Source: Psychrobacter raelei (GTDB taxonomy: Bacteria; Pseudomonadota; Gammaproteobacteria; Pseudomonadales; Moraxellaceae). Taken from it: DNA of 64,000 nt. The DNA is taken from the NCBI RefSeq assembly GCF_022631235.3, contig NZ_CP093310.2, positions 2,480,001-2,544,000 of the forward strand. Direction: 5' to 3'. Below the pieces are notes generated by a model. The model saw nothing but the letters and a program-made list of their open reading frames with translations, made no database searches and was not told the origin of the DNA. Positions 43,723 through 54,100 of the stretch are shown piece after piece. The position numbers and the translations under genes are program-made. The first letter of the stretch is position 1. The number at the start of each line of letters is the position of its first letter.

Positions 43723-46545
43723 TTACTGTTTTTCAGCTCCGAATGTACCTTGGAAACGAGTTCCTGTACCAGGTAAGTCGCCTTTACCACCTTCGATTGC
43801 CGCATCTTGATAGATACCACCTAAGAATTTAGCATCTTCACCGTAGAAGCCACCAGCAGTATCGATACCATTAACATTACCTGCAAAGGTATTACCATCG
43901 ATGGTCGCTTCAATGCCAATCTTATTACCTTCTGGCATATATTTGAAGTTACCGTCAAAGGCAAGCTCACCTTTCACTGAGTTATTCACAAAGTCAACAT
44001 CGAAGGCTGATGTGCCTTTCACAGGAGCTGTATTTGCATTATCTCCTAAATGGATATTTTCGATATAGGTCGCTACTCCTGTATACTGAGCCTTACCTTC
44101 ATTGATATCTTTCAACCTATCCATTGCCTCTGTAGCAGTTAAGTACCCCTGGACATAGACGTTAGTAGCTCGAGATACCTCTCCTGCAGCAGAGTCAAAG
44201 TTACCGTAAACGTGACCTACTTGCATTTGACTGTCAAAGTTTTCGTAAACAGATTTATAATTAAATGTAGGGTTAAAACTACCTTTTCCAGCATCAACCT
44301 TCACACTACCTGATTGCTTTAATGATACGTCAATAGGCTTAAGCACCGAGTCAGGCTTCACCATATCAGCACGTACCACGCCTTTATCAAAGCTCTTGAA
44401 ATTGTCGCCTTTACGATTATCTACTGGTACTAAACTACCATCTTTATCTACTGTAGTGGTAAAGTCAGACTGATCATCACGAATAGCCACATAACCCACA
44501 GCATTATCGAGTTTACCTAGGCCAAACGGTAGTGTTTTTTCCTTGCTACTTAGCGTCGTAGACTGGAAGCCCGTCATATCCGACTCAACCGTAGGCAGCT
44601 CTGGCTCACTTGGTGCATTCGAGCCCCTAGTCTCTACTTTACTGGCGCCAAACGTCCCTTGGAATGTAGTCCCCTCACCCTTTTTCTTAGCGACTCCACC
44701 TGTGGTTAGAGCTTGTTGATAAACTCCGCCCAAAAGCTTAGCATCCTCACCATAAAAACCGCCTGCAGTATCAATATTATTTAGATTACCAGCAAAGGTA
44801 TTACCAGTAATATCCGCTTTAATCTTGATCTTATTGCCTTCTGGCATATACTTATAGGCACCAGCATTAAACGCTAGCTCCCCTTCAAGATTGGCATTGA
44901 TAAAATCAACATCAAATGTAGAGGTACCATCAACTACAGGTCCAGCACGCTTCCCATCTTTTAAGTGCAGGTTCTCCATATAAGTGGCAACACCCTTATA
45001 CTCAACCTTACCGTCATTAAGCTCACTGTCTACCTTATATTGAGCCAAATCTTTCATGTACTGCATGTCCGTAAGGTTGGTAGCATTACCTTGAACATGG
45101 ACGTTAGACAAGCGACCTGGAGTGATGATTGTCCAGCGAACTTTAGGATCCCCTAAGACATGACCAATTTGCATTTCGCCATCGAAATCTTTATAGATAG
45201 ACTGATATTCAAAATCTCTTCTTAAAATTGGTCCGAGCTCAATCAATGTCTCATCTGTATGCTGCTTAAAGCCGTTGCCATAGCTGGCGTCTTCACTACC
45301 CGTTAAGTTCACACCCACTGCTGCATAGTATTCTCGTGAATCAGTTTCATTAGCTCGAATAGACAACTGATCATAGCTGCCTGTCTTATTATCACGAATA
45401 GCACCGTAGTGTATGCTTGGGCCGATTAAGTTATCATTACTTAATGCACTGCTGTGAAAGCCAGTAACATTCGAATCAACTGCAACATCAGGATTGGCTA
45501 CAGGGTCGAGCGTCTTAGTAGTTTTACTTGCGCCAAAGGTGCCTTGGAACGTGGTTCCCTCACCTGGTGCACTACCCTCTCCTCCAGGTATTAACGCTTG
45601 CTGATAAATACCGCCCAACAGACGTCCATCCTCTCCAAAGAAGCCACCCGCAGTATCAATACCATTATTATTGCCTTTAAAAGTATTGCCGGTTATACCC
45701 GCTTTAATACCGATTTTATTGCCTTCAGGCATATACTTGTAGTCACCATCTTGGAAACTAAGCGTCCCTTCAAGCAAAGCTTTGACAAAATCAACGTTAA
45801 ATTCAGAGGTACCATTCACAACAGGGCTACTTTGCTGACCATCCTTAAGATGTAAATTCTCCATATAGGTCGCATCACCTGTGTACTGAACCACTCCTTC
45901 ACTTAGATTGGTGTCTTGATGATGCTTTGCCCAGCCTTGTAAGAACTCAATATCTGCCTCATCTGTGGCATTCCCTTGTACGTAGACATTCGATAAACGA
46001 TATTCATCGACGTTTATTAGCGGAGCTTTTAGGTCACCATGAACATGACCAATTTGCATTTGATCATCGAAGTTCTTGTAGGTGGTGGTGTAATCCATAC
46101 GGCGCTTTCGTGGAGCGATACCTGCTGAGTCTTGCCCTACTACTTCAGTGAATCCAGAATGCTGCTTAAAGCCATTCTCCAAGTCACTGTCATTTGCACC
46201 CGTTAGTTGAATATCAATAGGACCCTGCTTGGCCATTTTTGAAGCAACTTTATCGGCTCGAACGGCTATTTGATTATAGCTATTAGAATTATTTTCTAAA
46301 ATTTCAGTGTAGCGAATACTGGTACCTAGACCAGACTTGCCAATGGCGTTGCTCTGGACTCCTGTTAAATTAGATTGAGCAGCAACATCAGGATTGGTAG
46401 GTGTGTTTTGCTTAGTACTTGTGCCTGCATAGGCTGATACTGAAGCGAAAATAAAAGAGGTTAATAAGACAACGCTTGGTTTTAAAGGGGTATTCAATTT
46501 TTTAGCTGAAGACACAACCAAATTTGAATGACAGTGAAGTGACAT
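43723..46545 (-). CDS. secreted three-module TbpB-type barrel protein (putative Slam substrate, no lipobox)
   Basis: A 940-residue protein. Three tandem copies of a TbpB_B_D-like barrel unit (about residues 55-330, 340-625, 635-940) each have a (T)GFQS-type start, Y.S.Y..FD.QMQ(I/V)GHV.G, YTG.ATY.EN.HL, F.VDFV...L.G.L.F, I.GNTF.GN..GIDTAGGF(Y/F)GED...LGG.Y, and a final GTFGA. The signal region (KKLNTPLKPSVVLLTSFIFA) resembles that of the two lipoproteins upstream, but ends SVSAYAGTS without a Cys, so it should be cut by signal peptidase I. ATG 46545 follows GGAGGAAG; the track-like longer start at 46575 is rejected. By analogy with hemophilin it may be released, but ligand binding is unknown. 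Confidence 0.8.
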   Translation of the reverse strand: MSLHCHSNLVVSSAKKLNTPLKPSVVLLTSFIFASVSAYAGTSTKQNTPTNPDVAAQSNLTGVQSNAIGKSGLGTSIRYTEILENNSNSYNQIAVRADKVASKMAKQGPIDIQLTGANDSDLENGFKQHSGFTEVVGQDSAGIAPRKRRMDYTTTYKNFDDQMQIGHVHGDLKAPLINVDEYRLSNVYVQGNATDEADIEFLQGWAKHHQDTNLSEGVVQYTGDATYMENLHLKDGQQSSPVVNGTSEFNVDFVKALLEGTLSFQDGDYKYMPEGNKIGIKAGITGNTFKGNNNGIDTAGGFFGEDGRLLGGIYQQALIPGGEGSAPGEGTTFQGTFGASKTTKTLDPVANPDVAVDSNVTGFHSSALSNDNLIGPSIHYGAIRDNKTGSYDQLSIRANETDSREYYAAVGVNLTGSEDASYGNGFKQHTDETLIELGPILRRDFEYQSIYKDFDGEMQIGHVLGDPKVRWTIITPGRLSNVHVQGNATNLTDMQYMKDLAQYKVDSELNDGKVEYKGVATYMENLHLKDGKRAGPVVDGTSTFDVDFINANLEGELAFNAGAYKYMPEGNKIKIKADITGNTFAGNLNNIDTAGGFYGEDAKLLGGVYQQALTTGGVAKKKGEGTTFQGTFGASKVETRGSNAPSEPELPTVESDMTGFQSTTLSSKEKTLPFGLGKLDNAVGYVAIRDDQSDFTTTVDKDGSLVPVDNRKGDNFKSFDKGVVRADMVKPDSVLKPIDVSLKQSGSVKVDAGKGSFNPTFNYKSVYENFDSQMQVGHVYGNFDSAAGEVSRATNVYVQGYLTATEAMDRLKDINEGKAQYTGVATYIENIHLGDNANTAPVKGTSAFDVDFVNNSVKGELAFDGNFKYMPEGNKIGIEATIDGNTFAGNVNGIDTAGGFYGEDAKFLGGIYQDAAIEGGKGDLPGTGTRFQGTFGAEKQ

Positions 46546-46770
46546 TCGACTTCCTCCATGAAGATAAAAATACATTCCAATTTTGTTACTATAACTTAAT
46601 AAGTGACAACAAATACTTATATTATCGATATTGACAATAAAGTCAACTTATTAAACAGACTTATCAGTGAAATTAATAAACGTAGCTGCTCTTTTTAATT
46701 AACCCAAAAAAAGCGCCCCTATTAGGACTAATGCCAGTCAGTTAAGGCAAAAACTCAATAAAAGTAATAA

Positions 46771-46801
46771 AATAGCCCATCTAATAAGTAGATGGGCTAT
46801 T
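46771..46801 (+). repeat. hairpin at the IS4 transposase start
   Basis: AATAGCCCATC and GATGGGCTATT form an 11-bp stem with a 9-base loop, ending six bases before the transposase ATG and containing the longer ATG 46792. Confidence 0.75.
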
Positions 46802-46806
46802 TTACT

Positions 46807-48108
46807 ATGAGACTACAAGACGCTATTAATGAGACGCATAAAAGGACTCCAGACACCCTAGAACAATTTAGTGAATTAATAGACCCTGAGTGGATACAGC
46901 AAGCTTTAGAGTATACCGGCAAAGCGAGCATTAGAAGACGTAAGCTACCTGCCGAACACGTTGTTTGGATAGTCATCGGCACAGCTTTATATCGAAACCG
47001 TTCAATTTGGTATATCACAGAGCAGATGCGTCTTAATCTAGACTCACAGGCCTGTGTGCCCAGCGCTGTGGTACAAGCAAGACAACGCCTCGGGCATGAG
47101 CCTCTAAAGCAGCTATTTCATCAACTAAGTGCTCACTACCAAACAGAATCACGAGCCCAGCAGCAAGACTTCATGGGACTTAGCGTCCACGCTGTAGATG
47201 GCGTCGTATACTCACTCCCATCCACTGATGAGAATCTTCAGTACTTTAGCTCAAGCAAAGGCAGAACTAAAGAGGCGCCCTATCCCCAAATGCGTTCAGT
47301 ATGTCTGATCAATACTGACACGCATGAGGTCATTGACACAACCCTTGCAGATATGGGTCAAGGAGAGATCACCTTAGCCCGTCAGCTAAATGTTCAAGAC
47401 AACAGCATTACGCTCTTTGATAGAGCCTATTTCTCAGCAGACCTACTGATTAGTTGGCAACAAGCCCATCCAAACAGTCACTGGCTCATGCGGGCTAAAG
47501 ATAATCTGCGTTACACTGTGATTGAGACCTTTAGTGAAGGGGACTACTTAATACAAATGCCAGTCTCTCCTCAGGCACAAAAGAAAAATCCAAACCTACC
47601 TGCTACTTGGCAAGCTCGATTAATTGAGTGTCGTTATGAGGGCAAGACAAGACGATACATCACCTCTTTAATAGATGATAAACGCTTTACTAAGGATAAA
47701 GTGGCACAGCTCTACTTGCAGCGCTGGGAGATCGAGATGGCTTTTAGGGAAATTAAGTCTGATTTACAGCAGGGGCTGTTGTTAAGAAGTAAGCTGCCAC
47801 AGCTTGTATTACAAGAGTTCTGGGGGCTTATGATTGCTTATAATCTAATAAGACGTTTGATGCGCTATATGGCCCTTAGAGCTAAGGTTAGCCCTCTACG
47901 AATTAGCTTCCATATGGCGTCTATTACGATTGTTGATCTGTTACGGTTTGCGCCTTTACAGGCTGCAGGACTCTTCCCTAAGCTGTTAGATGCAGTTTTA
48001 GAGGAGGGAAAATTGTTTGTTATTCCTGAACGTAGAAAGCGATCTTGCCCGAGGGTAGTTAAGGGGAAACCACAAAAATATCCCAAAAAAAATACCAGTC
48101 AGCGTTAA
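46807..48108 (+). CDS. IS4-family transposase
   Basis: A 433-residue DDE transposase with an N-terminal IS4 domain (FSELIDPEWIQQALEYTGKA, RRRKLPAEHVVWIVIGTALY). The catalytic core includes VHAVDGVVYSLPSTDEN (first Asp), TLFDRAYFSADLLISW (second Asp) and the YREK-like LQRWEIEMAFREIKSDLQQG (Glu). It looks intact. ATG 46807 (MRLQDAINE) is preferred over 46792, which lies in the hairpin. Confidence 0.93.
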   Translation: MRLQDAINETHKRTPDTLEQFSELIDPEWIQQALEYTGKASIRRRKLPAEHVVWIVIGTALYRNRSIWYITEQMRLNLDSQACVPSAVVQARQRLGHEPLKQLFHQLSAHYQTESRAQQQDFMGLSVHAVDGVVYSLPSTDENLQYFSSSKGRTKEAPYPQMRSVCLINTDTHEVIDTTLADMGQGEITLARQLNVQDNSITLFDRAYFSADLLISWQQAHPNSHWLMRAKDNLRYTVIETFSEGDYLIQMPVSPQAQKKNPNLPATWQARLIECRYEGKTRRYITSLIDDKRFTKDKVAQLYLQRWEIEMAFREIKSDLQQGLLLRSKLPQLVLQEFWGLMIAYNLIRRLMRYMALRAKVSPLRISFHMASITIVDLLRFAPLQAAGLFPKLLDAVLEEGKLFVIPERRKRSCPRVVKGKPQKYPKKNTSQR

Positions 48109-48163
48109 CTGACTGGCATTACCCCTATTAGGACGCTTTTTTTAAATCACCTTACTATAACTT

Positions 48164-51100
48164 TTATTTTACTGGTTGCTTTTCAGCACCAAAGGTACCT
48201 TGGAACTTAGTGCCTGTGCCTGGAGTAGTACCTTTACCACCTGTTACAGAAGCATCTTGATAAATACCCCCTAGGAACTGTGCATCATCACCGTAGAAGC
48301 CACCAGCAGTATCGATACCGTTTACGTTTCCTGCAAAAGTATTGCCGTTGATGGTCGCTTCAATACCAATCTTATTACCTTCTGGCATATATTTGAAGTC
48401 ACCGTCAAAGGCAAGCTCACCTTTCACAGATTTATTGACAAAGTCAACATTGAAGTTTGAAGTACCGTTTACTGGTTCAAAACCTGCACCATTTCCTAAG
48501 TGGATATTCTCAATGTAGGTGGCGTTGCCTGTATAATTGGCTTTACCGTCATTAACCTTGGCAAGGTCGGCCATTGCCTCTTCGGTCGTTGCATAACCTT
48601 GAGCATATACGTTAGCTACACGAGATAAGTCGCCTACGAAACCAGAATTAATCACGCCATAAACATGGCCGACCTGCATCTGGGCATCAAAATCCTTGTA
48701 TACCGACTTATAGTTAAAGTTAGGGTTTAGTGATCCTTTACCTGCCTCTACTGTGACACTACCAGTACTACCAGATTTACCTAATGACACCTCCAATGGC
48801 TTTTGGACTGACTCAGGTTTTACCATATCAGCACGTACTGATAACTTATCAAAGCCAGTGAAGTTATTACCATCTTTGGTATCTACAGGTATTAATGAAT
48901 CGTCTTTATTAACCAAATCAGCTTGGTTTCCTGACCAGTTAGATTTATCGTTACGAATCTCCACATATCCAATGGCATCCTCTAACACGACATTCGCAAT
49001 ATCAACATTTTTGGCAACGCTACTTAAGGCAGTCGACTGGAATCCTGTTATGTCAGTTTCGGTTGTTCCTGGCAATTCTTTACCTTTTTCAGCACCATAA
49101 GTACCTTTACCACCAGCATCCTTATAGATACCACCTAACTCAGCCGCATCTTGGCCAAAGAATCCACCTTGGGTATCTAGGCCATTCCAGTTACCTGAGA
49201 ACTTATTACCGTTGATTTCAGCTTTGATTTTCTTGTTATCAATATCCGTACCTTTGAATGCTAGAGTACCGTCTAACTGCTGATTTACAAAGTCTACATC
49301 AAACTCTGATGTACCCACTACTAACCCTGAGTAATCGGCATTCTTCTGATAGGTGGAAACCCCTGCGTACCCAACTTTACCGCTATCTACGCCCTCACCA
49401 TTCTGCAGGCCTTGCTGTAAATTATGCTTAGCAAGCTCTTGCATGTACTTCATGTCTTCAGCAGCAGTTGCATTACCTTGCGCATAAACCGTTGATAACT
49501 TACCATCTTGAGCAGGCGCTGTACTTGGTATATTTCCATATACATGACCTATCTGCATGTCAGCAAACTTGTTGTATACGGAAGTATATTTAAGTGTTCT
49601 ACTAGTATTAATTGCATTACCAGTTGTAGTACCTGGAACTTCGGCCTTTCCATTACTATAGACTTTAAATCCTTCGACTTTTTTGCCGTCAGCACTGATA
49701 TAAGCCTCATCTTTCTCGTTATCCTTCAGAATAACTTTAAACTCGCCTCGGACATAGTCTGTATCAAGATCTTGTGCTTTTATCGTTAAGGTTTCATAGC
49801 TACCTTGACTGTCAGCTTTCAGAGCACCATCTTTTCCTTTATATCCAGAAATCTTATTACTCTGAACACCTGTAATTTTGCTATCTACTGCATAGTCTTT
49901 ATTTTCAGGCGCATCTGGTTTTAGTTTATCAAGCTCTTCTTGTAATGCATCAGCTTGGGCCTGAAGATCTTTATTATCAGCCTTTAAGCTGTCTATTTGT
50001 GCCTGTAGATTTTTCTTAGCCTGCGCTAAGTCTTCTTGAAGTTGAGTATTATCGCCTTTTAAGCCATCAACTGTAGCTTGAAGTTCAGTAATATTAGTCT
50101 GCGCAGCAGTTAATTGCTCAAGTGCATCATCTTTTTGCTGTTTAGCTTGATTAGCCGCTTCGATTGCTGCATCTAACTCATCTTGCAACTGTTGCAATGC
50201 ATCACCATTACCTGACCCTGCATTGTCAATTCTTCTTTGCAGGCGCTCAATCTCAGCTTGCTTATCAGCTAATTGCGCTTGTGCTTCCTGAGCTGCTTTT
50301 TGTGCTGCTTGTGCTGCAGTATTAGCTTTATCAGCTTGAGCTTGAGCTGCTGCTGCTGCTGCTTGTGCGTCTACGGCTGCTTGTTCTGCTGCAGTTTGCT
50401 TGTCAGATTTCGCACCATAAGTACCTTGAGCACCATTACCTTCATACACACCACCTAGGTACTGGGCGTCACCACCGTAGAAACCACCTTCGGTTGCGTA
50501 GCCTGCGTTGTCTGCTGCGCCACCTGAAAACTTATTGCCGCTGATGTTCGCTTTAAGATTAATATCACCCGCTTTGGCAAAGCTTAGTTTGCCATCTAGT
50601 GCTTTTTTCACAAAGTCTGCGGTAAATACAGATGAACCAAATTCAATGGCGTTACTAAGACCTAACTTACGATGGGTCGCATCACCGGTATAACCTACTG
50701 TACCTTCGGTTGGCATGTTCTCAGCTTTGGTCGCGTTACCAATAACCGCTGCACCATTTACTGGCAATTCAAGACCACTAAACACCGCTTTACCATCAAT
50801 GTGGCCAATGCGCATGTCATCGCCAAAGTCCTTATACGTTGAGGTGTAAGTTAGTGGTAGCTCTTGACCTAACGCACCAACAACGGCGCTGTCTTCATGA
50901 GACTTAAAGCCATTGGTTCCAGCAATATCTGCATCATTATCACCTGAAATGGTCACTGGTACTTGACCTAATAGTCCAGGTTTATCAGGAGTAGCTGGGT
51001 CTTGTGAAGCCAGATCAGCTCGGGCAACAACGCTAGTGCTATCTGCTTCAAAGTCGCGTGTGGTTGTTTTAAAGACTTTACCAAGTGGTACAACGTCTAC

Positions 51101-54100
51101 GTTTAAGGTCTGTACACCACTCTTCGCTGATTCAGGGGCATTCTTAATTTGTGCCGCTGCTAATGCATCTTGGGCATCTTTTGCTGCTTGGTTAGCCGCT
51201 GCTATTTGAGCCTCAGCAGCTGCTTTAGCATTGTCTTCAGCATCTTTAGCAGTTTGTAACTCGCTTTCTAGTATTACCTTATCTTCTTGAGCGGCTTTTA
51301 GTTGCTCTTTAAGCTCCTCAATATTAACGTTTCCGCCTGGGCCGCTATTTTCCAGCTCGTCTTGAAGCTGCTTAATTTTATCTTGAGCAGCTTTTAATTT
51401 TTGCTCAGCTTCTGCTGCTGCGGTTTTGGCATCATTAGCCTGTTGTTGGGCAGTCTCTGCATCTTGTTTTGCTTTTACAGCATCTTGCTGTGCTTTAACG
51501 GCTTCTGCTTCTGCTTTGTCTGCACGGTCTTTAGCATCTTGAACCGCAATGTCAGCATCTGCTTTAGCTTTATCAGCGTCTGCTTTAGCTTTGTCTGCTG
51601 CTGCTTGTGCGGTAACCGCTTCTTGCTTCGCAGCCGCTTCTGCCGCTTTGGCTGCGTCTACTTGCTTTTGAGCTTCAGCTTTCGCGTCACCAATAGCTTT
51701 GTCTGCTGCTGCTTGAGCCGCTACTAGAGCTTCTTTAGCCGCGTTTTCTGCAGCTTTAGCAGTCTCGGCTGCTGTCTTAGCTGCCGCTTCTGCAGCTTCT
51801 GCAGCCTCTTGTGCTTTCTCTGCTGCATCTGCACGTTCTAATGCTGCCGCTAGTAGATCTTCACCACTACCCGCATTTGCTAAGGCGTCTTGAGCTTTCT
51901 CTAATGCTGCTTGTGCTTTCGCTGCATCCGCTTTCGCTTTCTCTGCTGCTGCCTGTGCTGCTTGCGCTTTTGCTTGTTCTGTTGCTATTGCTTTTTGTGC
52001 TGCATCTGCTGCTGCTTGTGCGTCTACGGCTGCTTGTTCTGCTGCAGTTTGCTTGTCAGATTTCGCACCATAAGTACCTTGAGCACCATTACCTTCATAC
52101 ACACCACCTAGGTACTGGGCGTCACCACCGTAGAAACCACCTTCGGTTGCGTAGCCTGCGTTGTCTGCTGCGCCACCTGAAAACTTATTGCCGCTGATGT
52201 TCGCTTTAAGATTAATATCACCCGCTTTGGCAAAGCTTAGTTTGCCATCTAGTGCTTTTTTCACAAAGTCTGCGGTAAATACAGATGAACCAAATTCAAT
52301 GGCGTTACTAAGACCTAACTTACGATGGGTCGCATCACCGGTATAACCTACTGTACCTTCGGTTGGCATGTTCTCAGCTTTGGTCGCGTTACCAATAACC
52401 GCTGCACCATTTACTGGCAATTCAAGACCACTAAACACCGCTTTACCATCAATGTGGCCAATGCGCATGTCATCGCCAAAGTCCTTATACGTTGAGGTGT
52501 AAGTTAGTGGTAGCTCTTGACCTAACGCACCAACAACGGCGCTGTCTTCATGAGACTTAAAGCCATTGGTTCCAGCAATATCTGCATCATTATCACCTGA
52601 AATGGTCACTGGTACTTGACCTAATAGTCCAGGTTTATCAGGAGTAGCTGGGTCTTGTGAAGCCAGATCAGCTCGGGCAACAACGCTAGTGCTATCTGCT
52701 TCAAAGTCGCGTGTGGTTGTTTTAAAGACTTTACCAAGTGGTACAACGTCTACGTTTAAGGTCTGTACACCACTCTTCGCTGATTCAGGGGCGTTCTTAA
52801 TCTCTGCCGCTGCTGCTGCATTGTTTGCTGCTTGTAGTGCTGCTTGAGCATCTTCAACTTGCTTCTGTGCCGCTGCGATTGCTGCTGCTGAAGCTTGTTG
52901 TGCTTGGGCTGCTGACTCATTGGCTGCTTCTAGAGCCGCTTGTCTACGATCCACTTCTGCTTGGAGCGCTTCTGTGTTACCGCCGCCACTTGCTAGGGCA
53001 TCAGCTAAGGCTTGCTCTGCTGCTTCTAGATCTTTTTGAGCTTGCGCTAACTCTGATTTAGCCGTCTCTGCTTCTTTCTGAGCAGCTTCCGCTTTGGCTT
53101 TCTCTGATGCTGCTAGATTGTTGGCGGCATCGGCGTCAGCTTTAGCTTTAACGGCTTCTGCTTCTGCTTTTTCTTTCTGTTTGTTCGCTTCAGCAACTAA
53201 AACACCTGCATCTGTCTTCGCTTTTTCAGCGGCAACATTGGCTGCATCAGCATCTGCTTTCGCGATCTTAGCTGCTTCGTTAGCAGCTTCTGCTTCTGCT
53301 TTAGCTTCAGCAACTAACTGTTCAGCTTTTGCTTTAGCCTCACCCACTGCTTTATCGGCTGCGGCTTGAGCCGCTGCTTGTGCACTTTCTGCAGCAGCTT
53401 TCGCTTCTTCAGCTGCCTTTTGTGCTGCTTGTGCTTTGGTTGCTAACTCTTCGGCTGCAGCTTGTGCCGCTTCGGCTGCATCTGCACGTTCTAATGCTGC
53501 CGCTAGTAGATCTTCACCACTACCCGCATTTGCTAAGGCGTCTTGAGCTTTCTCTAATGCTGCTTGTGCTTTCGCTGCATCCGCTTTCGCTTTCTCTGCT
53601 GCTGCCTGTGCTGCTTGCGCTTTTGCTTGTTCTGTTGCTATTGCTTTTTGTGCTGCATCTGCTGCTGCTTGTGCGTCTACGGCTGCTTGTTCTGCTGCAG
53701 TTTGCTTGTCAGATTTCGCACCATAAGTACCTTGAGCACCATTACCTTCATACACACCACCTAGGTACTGGGCGTCACCACCGTAGAAACCACCTTCGGT
53801 TGCGTAGCCTGCGTTGTCTGCTGCGCCACCTGAAAACTTATTGCCGCTGATGTTCGCTTTAAGATTAATATCACCCGCTTTGGCAAAGCTTAGTTTGCCA
53901 TCTAGTGCTTTTTTCACAAAGTCTGCGGTAAATACAGATGAACCAAATTCAATGGCGTTACTAAGACCTAACTTACGATGGGTCGCATCACCGGTATAAC
54001 CTACTGTACCTTCGGTTGGCATGTTCTCAGCTTTGGTCGCGTTACCAATAACCGCTGCACCATTTACTGGCAATTCAAGACCACTAAACACCGCTTTACC

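Larger units (their letters stand above)
46729..48121 (+). mobile_element. IS4-family insertion sequence, complete
   Basis: The element is 1393 bases long. Inverted ends: TAATGCCAGTCAGTTAA at 46729 and its complement ending at 48121. A perfect 13-base target duplication CCCCTATTAGGAC lies at 46716-46728 and 48122-48134. Fused without the IS, the flanks make a terminator hairpin of the giant gene, so the IS landed in it. Confidence 0.95.
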
